Source: Nocardia yamanashiensis NBRC 100130 (lineage in GTDB: Bacteria > Actinomycetota > Actinomycetes > Mycobacteriales > Mycobacteriaceae). From it: a DNA stretch of 64,000 bases. Shown here piece by piece: positions 45,435-54,932 of the stretch (position 1 is its first letter; each line of letters opens with the position of its first letter). The stretch lies in assembly GCF_001613325.1 (NCBI RefSeq), contig NZ_BDCD01000008.1, positions 62,001 to 126,000 on the forward strand, written 5' to 3'. The notes beneath the pieces are model-generated. The model made no database searches. It was not told the DNA's origin and saw only the letters and a list, made by a program, of their open reading frames with translations. Both the position numbers and the translations under genes were made by a program.

Positions 45435-47462
45435 TCAGGGCTTTTCGGCGAACTCCCCGGCCTGCTGCCAGGAATCGCGTTCGGCGGCAAAGGCTTCGGC
45501 TTGTCCCGCGCGGAATTCGGCGATGGAATCCGCATTGTCGGCGAGGAAGTGGCGATAGTCAGCGAGCCGGAATTCCCCCTCCGCGGTCTCGGGTTCCCAG
45601 CTCCCGGCGGCGCAATCGGCGCGCAGGTCGCCGAGTTCCTCGGCGGTCACCGGATACCAGCTGATGCGATCGAAATACCGCAGCAGCCAAGGGTCTTCGC
45701 CGATTCCGGTGGAGCGGTGATTCCACACCTGGGTGGTGCGGCCGACGAGCTGATACCCGCCGGGGCCCTCCATGCCGTAGATGCAGAGGTACGCGCCGCC
45801 GATGCCGACCGCGTTCTCCGGGGTCCAGGTGCGGGCCGGGTTGTACTTGGTGGTCACCAGGCGGTGCCGCGGATCGGTCGGGGTGGCGACGGGCGCGCCG
45901 AGGTAGACGTCACCCAGGCCGAGCACCAGGTATTCGGCGGCGAAGACGGTGTCGAAAACCTGGTCCACCGAAGGCAATCCGTTCATACGGCGGATGAACT
46001 CGATATTCCACGGGCACCAGGGCGCATCGGACCGAACACCGTGCATGTAGCGCGTGATGGCTTCCTGGATGGTGGGGTCGTCCCAGGACAGCGGCAGTCG
46101 CACGGTGCGGCTGGGAACCACCAGTTCGGCGGCCGCCGGGAGATCGGTCTCCACTTCGGCGAGCAGATCCAGCAGCTTGGGGGTGGGAAGCCGGTCCGGG
46201 TCGGTGCGTACCTGCAGCGACCGCACGCCCGGCGTCAGCTCGGTGATACCGGGTTCCGACCGTTCCAGCAGCGCCTGATGCAGCGCGTGCACGCGGGCGC
46301 GCAATTCGAGATCCAGTGTCAGATCACCGTATTCGATGAGCACGCCGTCATCGCCCTGGCGACGGTAGGTCACCGCGGTGTCCACGCCCTCGCGGCGGCC
46401 CAGTACGCCGTCGTCGCCGTCACTGCCCGAGGACAACACGATCGGCCAGGAGGCCCGCCGTTCCGCACCGAGTTCGCGCGGCGAGGCGGCGCGGTCCGCC
46501 CGGACGGGGACGAAGCGGACGGTATCGCCGGGGCAGAGCTGCCCCAGCTTCCAGCGTTCGGCGGCCACCACGGTGACGGGGCAGACGAATCCGCCCAGGC
46601 TGGGCCCGTCGGGGCCGAGCAGGATGGGGGTGTCGCCGGTGAAGTCCAGCGCGCCGATCGAATACGCGTTGTCGTGAATGTTCGAAGGATGCAACCCGGC
46701 TTCGCCGCCGTCGGTGCGCGCCCACTGCGGTTGCGGCCCGACCAGGCGCACGCCGGTCCGATCGGAGTTGAAATGCACCTCGTAATCGGTGCTGATGATG
46801 GTGTCGAAGTCGTTGCGCGTGAAGAACTCCGGCGCCCCGTGCGGCCCCTCGGTTACCGCGAGCTCCCAGCGGCGGGTCAGCACCGGCTGATCGTCGCCGG
46901 TCACGCCCGCCGTCACCCGGCCCGCGGCCGCGCCCACTTGCAGCACATCGCCCGCGGCCAGCGCCGCACCGGTGCCGCCGCCGAACCGGCCGAGCGTGAA
47001 AGTGGACTTGCTGCCGAGGTATTCGGCCACCTCGATGCCGCCCGCGATCAGGATGTAACTGCGCATACCCGGCCCGCGCACCATGCCGACGTCGAGCACG
47101 CCGCCCGCCGGCACCAGCACGCTGCGCCACTGCCGAACCGCCGTGCCGTTCACCGTGATCGGCACCGGCGCACCGGTCACGCACACCCAGGTCGGGGCGT
47201 CGAAGCGCAGAGCCGGTCCGCCGAGTGTGCACTCCAGCCCGGCCGCGCCTTCGTCATTGCCGAGGGCGCGATTGCCGAGCCGGAAGGACAGGTCGTCCAT
47301 CGGCCCGGACGGCGGCACGCCGACATGCCAGTAGCCGACGCGCCCCGGCCAGTCCTGAATGGTCGTCTGCATGCCCGGGCGCAGCACCGAGAAGGTTCGC
47401 GTGGGGTCCGAATCCTGCTGTGCCACAGAAGTTTCCGAGAGTTGCGGGAGCATCGTCGTCAT
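45435..47462 (-). CDS. Carboxyltransferase core of guanidine/urea carboxylase, lacking BC and BCCP domains
   Basis: The 675-residue protein has an AHS2/KipA-type domain (about residues 22-330; [39 protein letters not shown]). An AHS1/KipI-type domain follows (about 390-600; [20 protein letters not shown]). It ends with the characteristic urea-carboxylase block [20 protein letters not shown] and its acidic tail. This domain order matches the middle of urea/guanidine carboxylases. The N-terminal biotin carboxylase and C-terminal biotinyl (AMKM-type) domain are both absent. The sequence stops at GEFAEKP, just where the linker to BCCP would begin. Its ATG overlaps the upstream stop. With the two DUF1989 genes and atzF it most likely handles guanidine. 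A PxpBC-type 5-oxoprolinase is the alternative but fits the context poorly. Confidence 0.85.
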   Translation of the reverse strand: MTTMLPQLSETSVAQQDSDPTRTFSVLRPGMQTTIQDWPGRVGYWHVGVPPSGPMDDLSFRLGNRALGNDEGAAGLECTLGGPALRFDAPTWVCVTGAPVPITVNGTAVRQWRSVLVPAGGVLDVGMVRGPGMRSYILIAGGIEVAEYLGSKSTFTLGRFGGGTGAALAAGDVLQVGAAAGRVTAGVTGDDQPVLTRRWELAVTEGPHGAPEFFTRNDFDTIISTDYEVHFNSDRTGVRLVGPQPQWARTDGGEAGLHPSNIHDNAYSIGALDFTGDTPILLGPDGPSLGGFVCPVTVVAAERWKLGQLCPGDTVRFVPVRADRAASPRELGAERRASWPIVLSSGSDGDDGVLGRREGVDTAVTYRRQGDDGVLIEYGDLTLDLELRARVHALHQALLERSEPGITELTPGVRSLQVRTDPDRLPTPKLLDLLAEVETDLPAAAELVVPSRTVRLPLSWDDPTIQEAITRYMHGVRSDAPWCPWNIEFIRRMNGLPSVDQVFDTVFAAEYLVLGLGDVYLGAPVATPTDPRHRLVTTKYNPARTWTPENAVGIGGAYLCIYGMEGPGGYQLVGRTTQVWNHRSTGIGEDPWLLRYFDRISWYPVTAEELGDLRADCAAGSWEPETAEGEFRLADYRHFLADNADSIAEFRAGQAEAFAAERDSWQQAGEFAEKP

Positions 47463-48073
47463 CGGGTCACCACCATGCGCACCGGCGTCGGGTCGAAACC
47501 GTTGCACGGGTTGTTGATCTGCGGGCAATTGGACACCAGCACCAGCGTGTCGATCTCGGCCCGCAGCGTGATGGTCTTGCCGGGCGCGGACAGCCCGTCC
47601 ACGATGCCGAGCGTCCCGTCCGCCTCCACCGGCACGTTCATGAACCAGTTGATGTTCGACACCAGATCCCGTTTGCCCAGGCCCCATTTCATGCCCTCGG
47701 CGAGGAAGTTCTCCACGCACGCGTGCTGATGCCGGGTGTGATGGCCGTAGCGCAGGGTGTTGGATTCCTGCGAGCACGCGCCCGCCACGGTGTCGTGATT
47801 GCCGACCTCGTCGGCGACCACCGTCATCAGGGCGGTGCCCGCATCGGTCAGCAGCGTGCTGCCGGTGGTCAGGAAGATATTGCGCTGCGCGGTCACGGTG
47901 GCCTGGGCGCTGTAGCGGTCGGCGTGATCGGCGGCCGAGTAGAGCAGGCAGTCCACGGCCTGATTGCCGTGCAGGTCGATGATCTCCAGTTGTTCGCCGG
48001 CCCGGACCACGGCCGACCAGGGGGCGTTGGCGGGGACGGTCTCGTCCAGCACGACCGTGCGAGTGGTGATCAT
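47459..48073 (-). CDS. DUF1989 protein, urea amidolyase-associated protein 2 (carboxyguanidine deiminase subunit type)
   Basis: The 204-residue DUF1989 protein contains [19 protein letters not shown], then [20 protein letters not shown] and [14 protein letters not shown] with His/Cys residues that could bind zinc, and [14 protein letters not shown]. Related proteins next to guanidine carboxylases act as subunits of carboxyguanidine deiminase, which makes allophanate and ammonia. Start and stop each overlap the neighbouring genes by four bases, so the three genes are translationally coupled. Confidence 0.87.
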   Translation of the reverse strand: MITTRTVVLDETVPANAPWSAVVRAGEQLEIIDLHGNQAVDCLLYSAADHADRYSAQATVTAQRNIFLTTGSTLLTDAGTALMTVVADEVGNHDTVAGACSQESNTLRYGHHTRHQHACVENFLAEGMKWGLGKRDLVSNINWFMNVPVEADGTLGIVDGLSAPGKTITLRAEIDTLVLVSNCPQINNPCNGFDPTPVRMVVTR

Positions 48074-48840
48074 ACGAGGGCCTCCAGGGTCCGTGCGGTC
48101 CAGTCCTGCTCGGTGTTCTCCACCGCGCGCAGGTACTCGGGATCGGAATTGTGCTGCCGGGCCAGGGCTTCCGGATCGGCCCAGGCCACGACGTCCAGTT
48201 CGGTGACCGGGCTGGGGTCGAGCGGATGCGGTGCGTTGGCGACCAGCAGGGTCACGGGCAGGTGAACGATCAGCTCGACGGCGGCCCCGGCTCCGGCGCT
48301 GCCGGTGGGGGTGAGCCCGCCGTCGGATTCCACGCGGGCACCCCGGAAGAACGTCACGCTCGGGCCGATATCGCGCGGCTCCAAGCCCTGCTTCGACCCC
48401 GCCATGCGCAGCTGCTGCCGGGCCAGCGGCGAAGGGCCGCACAGGGTGTCGTGGTGGGCGGAGGTGTCGGCGACGATGGTCGCCAGGATCCGGCCTTGAT
48501 CGGACAGCAGTGGATGGCCGGGGCCCAGGTATGCCTGCCACGGCACCTTCACGGTGTCGGCGACATTCAGCCGCTCCCAAGGGGATCCGTCACGCAGCAG
48601 GAGCAGATGCGCACAGGCCGCGCCCGCCGGATCCGACAGTCGTATCCGGGTGCCCCGGGCGAGTACGACGTTGGCGTAGCCGCCCGACGGAATGCGTTGT
48701 GCGAAAGTGACTTTCGCCGAGTCGATGCCGTCCGGCAGTGCCGGGCCGGTGATGTTCGCGGCCGCAGCCTGTGACCGGGCGTGGGCGCGGGCCGCGCCGG
48801 TGTCGGCGGTGCCGGGCTGGCTGTTGGCTGTGCTGGTCAT
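48070..48840 (-). CDS. DUF1989 protein, urea amidolyase-associated protein 1 (carboxyguanidine deiminase subunit type)
   Basis: The 256-residue protein starts with an Ala-rich 35-residue extension, then a DUF1989 domain: [57 protein letters not shown] and [16 protein letters not shown]. It is the presumed partner of the DUF1989 protein encoded immediately downstream (ATGA overlap). AGGGAG precedes its ATG. It lies behind a 79-base gap that contains a hairpin and follows a 46-codon gene. Confidence 0.87.
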   Translation of the reverse strand: MTSTANSQPGTADTGAARAHARSQAAAANITGPALPDGIDSAKVTFAQRIPSGGYANVVLARGTRIRLSDPAGAACAHLLLLRDGSPWERLNVADTVKVPWQAYLGPGHPLLSDQGRILATIVADTSAHHDTLCGPSPLARQQLRMAGSKQGLEPRDIGPSVTFFRGARVESDGGLTPTGSAGAGAAVELIVHLPVTLLVANAPHPLDPSPVTELDVVAWADPEALARQHNSDPEYLRAVENTEQDWTARTLEALV

Positions 48841-48885
48841 GGGGCTCCCTGCGTTGGGTGCTGGTCTGGGATCGGGTGCGTGTGG

Positions 48886-48910
48886 ATTCCGGCTGAGAGC
48901 CCGCCGGAAT
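48886..48910. promoter_or_regulatory. Hairpin in the leader of the DUF1989 genes
   Basis: Perfect 8-bp arms ATTCCGGC (48886-48893) and GCCGGAAT (48903-48910) enclose a 9-base loop. It sits between the 46-codon gene and the first DUF1989 gene. It could be a partial terminator/attenuator or a processing site. Confidence 0.45.
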
Positions 48911-48919
48911 GACGGAGGG

Positions 48920-49060
48920 TCACGGGCTGGTGAGTTCGGTCCGGGGGCCGAGCCCGCCGCGATTTCGCCAGCGGAGGTAGCCGCGCCGCAACAGGTCGGC
49001 GAGCAGCATCGCCAGTTCGGGGCGTCCGCGCATGCGGTAGTCGGGGTCGAGCTCGGCCAT
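48920..49060 (-). CDS. 46-residue operon-encoded small protein
   Basis: A short frame on the minus strand reads MAELDPDYRMRGRPELAMLL, then ADLLRRGYLRWRNRGGLG, and ends ELTSP. AAGGA lies five bases before the ATG. It is squeezed between the permease gene (stop 49096) and the DUF1989 genes, in the same orientation. It is basic, predicted helical, and unlike anything I can name. Its position suggests a function in the guanidine operon, perhaps as an accessory to the carboxylase or permease. Existence is supported by the start signal and context only. Confidence 0.6.
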   Translation of the reverse strand: MAELDPDYRMRGRPELAMLLADLLRRGYLRWRNRGGLGPRTELTSP

Positions 49061-49095
49061 CGGATGTCCTTGTGTTCGAGGCGATTACGAATCGA

Positions 49096-50640
49096 TCAGG
49101 CGGGTTGAACCGCGGCTTCGGTGACGGCGGCGGTGCGAGCCGGGGTGACCAGGCGATGCACCACGACGCCCACCAGCACGGTGGCGATCACGAAAAGCGG
49201 TGCGGCCCAGAGCATCCACCAGCCGCCGCCGGCGGGGGTGTAGACCTCGGCGCGCGGCCAGGCCAGGTTGATCGCCATGGCCAGGCCCCACACCACCGCG
49301 ACCGCGTTGATCGGGATCCCGTAGCGGCCCAGCGAGAACAGGCCCTCGCCCTGCGCGGCCGGATCGTCGGCGGGCCAGCCCTTGATGCGGCGGATCAGCA
49401 GCGGCACGGTGACCAGCAGGTAGGCGAGGTACAGCGTGACGATGCAGACCGAGGCCAGGGTGGCGAAGATGGCGGCATTGCCGAGGTTCAGCACCAGCAG
49501 GCCGATGCCGAGCGCGCCGATCACGACGGCGGGCCACACCGGGGTGCCGAAGCGCGGGTGCACGGCGGCGAGCTGCTTGGCGAAGGGCAGGCGGCCGTCG
49601 CGGGCCATGGAGAACATCAGGCGCGAGCCGGCGGTCTGAATGGCCAAGGTGCACACCGTGATAGCGCAGGCGACGCACGCCAGCACCACCTTGCCGGCGG
49701 GGCTGTCCAGCTTGGCCTCGATCACGTAGGCCAGGCCGCCGGTGCTCAGCGAACCGTCGCTCAGGCTCGGCGCGGCCATCAGCGCGCCGATCAGGATCAG
49801 GCCGCCGCCGAGCGCAGAGACCGACAGGGCGGTGAGGATGGTGCGCGGGGCGACGTGGCGCGGGTTCTTGGTTTCCTCGGAAAGCTCACCGGCGGAATCG
49901 AATCCGACCATGACGTAGGCGGCCATCAGGCCGGAGACCAGGAAGGCGGCCCAGTACGGTCCGGGCGCGGCCTGATCGGTTTCCAGCACCACGCCCGGTC
50001 CGCGATCGGTATGGGTGAAGAACACCGCGATCACCGCGAGCACGCCGATGATCTCGATGGTGACGCCGAGCGAATTGATGCGCGCCATCCAGTCGATGCC
50101 GACCACATTGATCAAGGTGGTGACGATGAGCAGGACGCTGCCCAGGATGACCGCGTTCACCGCGCCGTCGTGCGAGGTCAGAGCGCTGTCGGTGCCGTAG
50201 AACTGGAAGCCGCTCCAGATCGAGGGCAGCACCACCTGCAGGGCGATGGCGGCCGCGGCGGCGGTGACGATCTGGGCGATGATCATCATCCAGCCGGCGA
50301 ACCAGCCCACCAGCTCACCGGCCAGATGCCGGGACCACTGGTAGATGCAGCCCGAGATCGGGTAGCGGGCGGCGAGTTCCGCGAAGTTGAGGGCCACCAG
50401 GAACTGGCCGGCGAAGACGATCGGCCAGGTCCAGAAGAAGGCCGCGCCGCCGAAGGAGTAACCGAGACCGAAGAATTGGAAGATGGTGGTGAGGATGGAG
50501 ACGAAGGAGAAACCGGCCGCGAAGGAGGCGTAGCGGCCGAGTTTGCGGTGCAGGACGGGCTGATAGCCGAAGCGTTCGAGGTCGGCGCTGTCGGCGGAGA
50601 TAGACGGGTCGGGGGCGACGGAGTCGAGGGTGGCGGCCAT
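49096..50640 (-). CDS. APC-superfamily amino acid/guanidine-type permease
   Basis: The 514-residue protein has about twelve hydrophobic segments and APC-family features: FQFFGLGYSFGGAAFFWTWP near TM1-2, ELAARYPISGCIYQWS, and FDSAGELSEETKNPRHVAPR between the middle helices. It is the first gene of the minus-strand operon. Uptake of guanidine, urea or a related nitrogen compound is the reasonable guess, but the substrate cannot be read from sequence. A divergent TetR regulator starts 187 bases away. Confidence 0.92.
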   Translation of the reverse strand: MAATLDSVAPDPSISADSADLERFGYQPVLHRKLGRYASFAAGFSFVSILTTIFQFFGLGYSFGGAAFFWTWPIVFAGQFLVALNFAELAARYPISGCIYQWSRHLAGELVGWFAGWMMIIAQIVTAAAAAIALQVVLPSIWSGFQFYGTDSALTSHDGAVNAVILGSVLLIVTTLINVVGIDWMARINSLGVTIEIIGVLAVIAVFFTHTDRGPGVVLETDQAAPGPYWAAFLVSGLMAAYVMVGFDSAGELSEETKNPRHVAPRTILTALSVSALGGGLILIGALMAAPSLSDGSLSTGGLAYVIEAKLDSPAGKVVLACVACAITVCTLAIQTAGSRLMFSMARDGRLPFAKQLAAVHPRFGTPVWPAVVIGALGIGLLVLNLGNAAIFATLASVCIVTLYLAYLLVTVPLLIRRIKGWPADDPAAQGEGLFSLGRYGIPINAVAVVWGLAMAINLAWPRAEVYTPAGGGWWMLWAAPLFVIATVLVGVVVHRLVTPARTAAVTEAAVQPA

Positions 50641-50669
50641 CGGGGGGCCTTTCGGCGAGCGGCGAATAT

Positions 50670-50778
50670 CTATCGCTTGAAAGTTTTGCGTTCGCGATCG
50701 CTCGGCCGGTTATGGCGATGTATCCGTTGGATGGCGGGGCGTAACTTCTGCGTTGCCTGAGTTTCTATCGGATGACAG
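50670..50778. promoter_or_regulatory. Paired imperfect inverted repeats in the permease/TetR divergent region
   Basis: CTATCGCTTGAAAG (50670-50683) and CTATCGGATGACAG (50765-50778) match at 11 of 14 positions. Each is an imperfect inverted repeat around a 4-base spacer (CTATC..GAAAG and CTATC..GACAG). One lies 30 bp from the permease start and one 49 bp from the TetR start, as expected if the regulator controls both directions. Confidence 0.55.
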
Positions 50779-50826
50779 GAATCTCACGGCCTGGTGAAAG
50801 GCGGTGGGATCCCGGGGTGGTACAGA

Positions 50827-51492
50827 ATGAGGGGCGTGACCCAAGTCGGACCCGGACGCCCTCGCCTGGAACCTCGCCGCCGGGCGGGACAGACCCCGCG
50901 TGCGGAGATCCTCGATGCGGCGGCGGAATTGTTCACCGCAAACGGGTACGGGAACACCTCGACCCGGATGATCGCGGACGCGGTGGGGATCCGGCAGGCT
51001 TCGCTGTATCACCACTTCTCGGCCAAGGACGACATCCTGGATGCGTTGCTGGCCGAAACCATCACCGGGGCATTGGAATTGGCGGAGCGGCTGGCGGGGG
51101 TGGCGGCGCCGGCGGTGGTTCGGTTGTATGCGCTGGCGTCCTACGACGTGCGTCAACTGTGCGCCGCCCGTTGGAATTTGGGTGCGCTGTACCTGCTGCC
51201 CGAGCTACGCGGGGAACGGTTCGCGGTGTTCCGGGAGCGGCGGAACGAGCTGAGGCGGCATTACGAGCGCCTGGCGGCCGCCGCCATCGTGGAATCCGGG
51301 AACCAGGGCGTGCCGGGGGTCGAGCTGCTGCCGTTCCGGATGGTCGAAGCGGTGATCAGCATGCGGTCGGATGAGGGCGGCGCGCCCGAGTACGCCGAGC
51401 ACCTCATCCCCGACGCCCTGCTGCAGCTATTCGGCAGGCAGGGCGATCGGGACGAGATCCGCAGGGCGGCAGGAGCGCTCGGGGCGGATTAG
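50827..51492 (+). CDS. TetR-family regulator of the guanidine/urea operon
   Basis: The 221-residue protein has a basic N-terminus ([17 protein letters not shown]) and a TetR helix-turn-helix (about residues 25-70; [20 protein letters not shown]), then a helical ligand domain. I chose the ATG at 50827, six bases after GGGGTGG; a GTG three codons later and an upstream start at 50794 are alternatives. It is divergent from the permease and the whole catabolic operon. The effector is unknown; guanidine or allophanate are candidates. Confidence 0.9.
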   Translation: MRGVTQVGPGRPRLEPRRRAGQTPRAEILDAAAELFTANGYGNTSTRMIADAVGIRQASLYHHFSAKDDILDALLAETITGALELAERLAGVAAPAVVRLYALASYDVRQLCAARWNLGALYLLPELRGERFAVFRERRNELRRHYERLAAAAIVESGNQGVPGVELLPFRMVEAVISMRSDEGGAPEYAEHLIPDALLQLFGRQGDRDEIRRAAGALGAD

Positions 51493-52967
51493 CTCTTGCC
51501 CTTCGAGGTGCCCCACTTCAGGCCCCAGTGGTAGGCCTGATCGACCGCCATCTTGCCCCAGAAACGGTGACCCTCCGGCGGGCGCACGAAGACGCCCTCG
51601 CGGCGCACCACCAGCTCGCCGTTCACGTTCTCGATCAGCGCCAGCACCATCTCGCGGGAATCGTCCACGCAGCCACTGACTTCCATCTCGATGGGCGGCG
51701 AATTGCGCGGGTACAGGGTGGCGGTGGCGTGCACGCCGCGGAAGTCCTGCGCGCCCTCGTAGAGCGAGGCGAACACCAGGATGCGCTTGAACTTGGCGGT
51801 GTTGTCGAGATTGATGGACAGGTTCTCGCCCGCCGCGTTCGCGCCGGTGCGGTCGTCCTTGTCCAGTTCGATGAACGGGGCGCGGTGCAGATTGCCCATG
51901 GTGTCGAGCGGGCTGATGCAGCCCTTCGAACCGTCCACCAGCTCCCAGAAGCAGCACAGATCCAGGTCCAGGCCGCCGTTGCCGCCGCGCTTGCGGCCGA
52001 ACAGGCCGCCGGTCGCGCCGGGGACCATCCAGTTCAGATTGACCCGCATGATGCCGCCGGTCGCGCCCTGCTTGGTCAGCGAGACCGCGGGGGCTTCCTT
52101 GGTGAGGGAGATCTTGCCCAGATTCACCGGGGCGCCCGGGGCCGCGCCGGGCGCGGGTGCACCGGGCGGCGGGAACTGGCAGGGCTGGCCGTATTGCCCC
52201 GGGGGAGTGGGGAACTGGCCCTGCTGCGGCGGAGTGAACGGCGGCGGCTGCTGGTTGTAACCCTGCGGTGCGTAATTCGGCGGAGGCGGCGGCGGATACG
52301 CCGACTGCCCCGGCTGCTGGCCGTAGGGCGGTGGCGGAGGGGCGTAACCCTGTTGCGGCGGAGGGGCATTGAAGCCCTGCTGCGGCGGGGGAGCGTTGTA
52401 GCCCTGCTGGGGTGCGGGGGCGGCCTGCTGCGCGGGCGTGCCGGGGTCGTCGACGGTGATGCCGAAATCCGTTGCCAATCCGGCCAGTCCGGACGAGTAG
52501 CCCTGGCCGATGGCGCGGAACTTCCAGGCGCCCTGGCGGCGGTACAGCTCGCCGAGCACGAACGCGGTCTCGGAAGTGGCGTCGGTGCTGTCGAAACGGG
52601 CCAGTTCGGCGCCGGAGGCGGCATCGAGCACGCGGACGTGCAGGCCCTGCAATTGCGCGAAGGTGCCGCCGTCGGCCGAGGCGGCGATGACGATCGCCTC
52701 GATCTGCGGTTCCACCTGGGCCAGGTGCACCGTCAGCGCGTCGATGGTCTGCGGGCCCGGGCGCTTGCCGTCGTGGCGGACCGCGCCCGAGGCGTGGGCG
52801 GGCTGGTTGTAGAAGACGAAGTCGCTGTCGGACCGCACCTTCCCATTGGCCAGCAGGAGCGCCGAGGCGTCCGCGTCGGGTCGCCCGCCGGGGCCGGCCT
52901 GCCACCCCAGCTCGACCCGGACCGCGGTCGCCGCAACCGGAACGTTGGAACCCTTCATCATCGACAC
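51489..52967 (-). CDS. TerD-family protein with Pro/Gln-rich linker and second TerD-like domain
   Basis: The 492-residue protein has an N-terminal TerD domain (about residues 1-172; [43 protein letters not shown]). A Pro/Gln/Tyr-rich repeat linker follows (about 175-285, repeating [10 protein letters not shown]), then a C-terminal TerD/TerF-like domain (about 286-492; [37 protein letters not shown]). TerD proteins bind calcium and are tied to tellurite, phage and stress resistance; acidic residues in the C-terminal domain are consistent with metal binding. The GTG at 52967 fits the family N-terminus. It stands alone, convergent with the TetR gene. Confidence 0.9.
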   Translation of the reverse strand: MSMMKGSNVPVAATAVRVELGWQAGPGGRPDADASALLLANGKVRSDSDFVFYNQPAHASGAVRHDGKRPGPQTIDALTVHLAQVEPQIEAIVIAASADGGTFAQLQGLHVRVLDAASGAELARFDSTDATSETAFVLGELYRRQGAWKFRAIGQGYSSGLAGLATDFGITVDDPGTPAQQAAPAPQQGYNAPPPQQGFNAPPPQQGYAPPPPPYGQQPGQSAYPPPPPPNYAPQGYNQQPPPFTPPQQGQFPTPPGQYGQPCQFPPPGAPAPGAAPGAPVNLGKISLTKEAPAVSLTKQGATGGIMRVNLNWMVPGATGGLFGRKRGGNGGLDLDLCCFWELVDGSKGCISPLDTMGNLHRAPFIELDKDDRTGANAAGENLSINLDNTAKFKRILVFASLYEGAQDFRGVHATATLYPRNSPPIEMEVSGCVDDSREMVLALIENVNGELVVRREGVFVRPPEGHRFWGKMAVDQAYHWGLKWGTSKGKS

Positions 52968-53039
52968 TCATAGAACGTATCCGATTCGGACATGCCCCGT
53001 CATGAGCTACGGGAGGTCCTCTTGACGAAGGGTGACCGC

Positions 53040-54773
53040 TCAGAGGAGGCGGATGTTGTGGGTGGCGGTGGCTATTACGTCGTCGAGGTCGCCGTGGAGG
53101 GTTTGTTTGGCCATGCTGAGGGTGAAGCCTTCGGCGGTTTCGGCGGGGACGTGGCCGGGTAGGGCCAGGGCGTATTTGTCGACGAGGACGTCAAGGACGA
53201 CGGGGCCGGTCTTGTGGGACAGGGCTGCTCGGACGGCGGAGCGGAGGTCGCCGGGGTCTTCGACGCGGATGCCTTTGGCGCCCATGGCTTCCGCGACCTT
53301 GGCGAAGTCGGGGTTCTGGAAGTCGGTGCCGAAGGGGACGAAACCGGCTTCCTGCTGCTCGATATTGACGAAATCGAGCATGCTGTTGTTGAGGACGACG
53401 TGCACCACGGGGGTTTTGCGTTGCACTTCGGTGAGCAGGTCGCCGAGGCCGAGCATGGTGAAGCCGCCGTCGCCGCAGAGGGCGATGGTCTGGCGGCCGG
53501 GGAAGGACAGCTGCGCCCCGAAGGCATTGGGGGAGGCATTGGCCATCGACGCCCAGGAGAACGAGCCGAACAGGCGGCGGTTCGGTCCGTAGTGGATGTG
53601 CCGGGCCGCCCAGATCACGGCGGTGCCGGTGTCGGCGAAGAACAGCGCGTCGTCGGCCGCTTCCGCGTCGAGGATCGAGGCCAGGTATTCCGGCCGGATC
53701 GGTTTCAGGTCCGGGCCTTTGGTGACGTAGTGCTGCATCCGTTCGACGAAATGCTCGGTCTCCTTGACGCATTTCTTCAGGAAACGATCGCTCGACTTGG
53801 CCTGCACCAGCGGCAGCAAAGCCTGCACGGTGGTCCGCACATCACCGATGACGGCCAGTTCCAAGGGAATTCGCCGCCCCAGATGCTTGGGTTTGCGATC
53901 CACCTGAATGGTCTTGACCTTGCTGTGCGGCAGGAAGTTCGCGAACGGGAAGTCGGTGCCGAGCATGAGCAGCACATCGCATTTGTTCACCGCCTCCCAG
54001 CACCCGCCGTACCCGACCAGCCCGGTCATGCCGACGGCATTGGGATTGTCGTATTCCAGCCACTGCTTGCCTTTGAGGCTGTAGCCGACCGGCGCGTTCA
54101 GCTTGAACGCCAGCTCCCGCACCTCCGCCCCGGCCTCCGCGCAGCCGTCACCGCCGAAAATGGCGATCTTGCTCCCGGCGTCGATGAGATCGGCCATGGC
54201 GCGCAGGTCCTCGTCGGCCGCGCGCGGCACCTTGGTCGATGGAACGGCCACGCGCAGCGCGGTTTTCGGCGCGTCATGGGTCGCCACGTCACCGGGCAGC
54301 GAGATCACCGTCGGCCCGCGATCGGCGATGGCCACCGTCACCGCCGTGCTCACCACCTGATGCAGCTGCCCCGCGTTCACGATCCGCCCGATGTACAGGG
54401 CGGCGGCATCGAAGAACTTGTACGGGTTCAATTCCTCGACGGTGCTGGTGTCCAGCAGGCTGGTCTCGCTGTCGCCCGCCACCGCGATCACCGCCGCGCC
54501 CTCCTTGCGGGCATCGAGCAGGCCGTTGATCAGGTGCGTCACGCCCGGCCCGGCGGTGCCGCAGACCGCGACCGGCCGCCCGGTGAGCACCGATTCCGCG
54601 ACCGCCGCGAACACCCCGTACTCCTCGTGGCGGACGTGTACGAATTCGATCTCCCAATTGCGGCGCAGGGCGTCGATGACCGGATTCAGGGCATCGCCCA
54701 CAATGCCGTAACAGCGCCGGACCCCGGCGGAAACCAGCATCTCCCACAAGCCATCGGCGACGTTCTTGACCAT
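53040..54773 (-). CDS. poxB: Thiamine-diphosphate enzyme, pyruvate oxidase/dehydrogenase (quinone) type
   Basis: The 577-residue protein has the three-domain ThDP fold: pyrimidine-binding domain with catalytic Glu in FVHVRHEEYGVFAA, central FAD-type domain (about 190-320; AIFGGDGCAEAGAEV), and PP domain with the GDGGFTMLGLGDLLTEVQ motif (Gly-Asp-Gly to Asn). It probably decarboxylates pyruvate to acetate with electron transfer to quinone. The start at 54773 has GAGAGGGG five bases upstream. It is divergent from a DHA2 exporter across a 159-base region with a perfect palindrome. Acetolactate synthase relatives are the alternative. Confidence 0.85.
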   Translation of the reverse strand: MVKNVADGLWEMLVSAGVRRCYGIVGDALNPVIDALRRNWEIEFVHVRHEEYGVFAAVAESVLTGRPVAVCGTAGPGVTHLINGLLDARKEGAAVIAVAGDSETSLLDTSTVEELNPYKFFDAAALYIGRIVNAGQLHQVVSTAVTVAIADRGPTVISLPGDVATHDAPKTALRVAVPSTKVPRAADEDLRAMADLIDAGSKIAIFGGDGCAEAGAEVRELAFKLNAPVGYSLKGKQWLEYDNPNAVGMTGLVGYGGCWEAVNKCDVLLMLGTDFPFANFLPHSKVKTIQVDRKPKHLGRRIPLELAVIGDVRTTVQALLPLVQAKSSDRFLKKCVKETEHFVERMQHYVTKGPDLKPIRPEYLASILDAEAADDALFFADTGTAVIWAARHIHYGPNRRLFGSFSWASMANASPNAFGAQLSFPGRQTIALCGDGGFTMLGLGDLLTEVQRKTPVVHVVLNNSMLDFVNIEQQEAGFVPFGTDFQNPDFAKVAEAMGAKGIRVEDPGDLRSAVRAALSHKTGPVVLDVLVDKYALALPGHVPAETAEGFTLSMAKQTLHGDLDDVIATATHNIRLL

Positions 54774-54833
54774 GGTGCCCCTCTCGTGAAAGTGGAGAGC
54801 AAACATGTAGCAGCGTCATAAATGTCTGGTTAT

Positions 54834-54848
54834 CGGTAGACTCTACCG
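54834..54848. promoter_or_regulatory. Perfect 15-bp palindrome in poxB/exporter divergent region
   Basis: CGGTAGA-C-TCTACCG lies 61 bp from the poxB start and 85 bp from the exporter start. It has the size and symmetry of a TetR-type operator, but no regulator gene is adjacent. Confidence 0.55.
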
Positions 54849-54932
54849 GGTTCCGCGAGCCTTTCTCAGAAGTCGGCGAATGTGCAGCACCATGGTTCTG
54901 GACGGCTGTCCTCGAGCAAGTGGGAGCAATCG

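Noticed and set aside
43878..47729. A 1,283-codon plus-strand frame opposite atzF and the carboxyltransferase gene
   Set aside because: It is antisense to genes with intact catalytic motifs and coupled starts; its sequence is Gly/Arg/His-rich low complexity.
48870..48935. GGGTGC and GGCTGAGA on the plus strand, resembling parts of a TPP riboswitch
   Set aside because: It is on the strand opposite to all nearby genes, and the later conserved TPP segments are missing. The CTGAGA lies in the loop of a simple hairpin.
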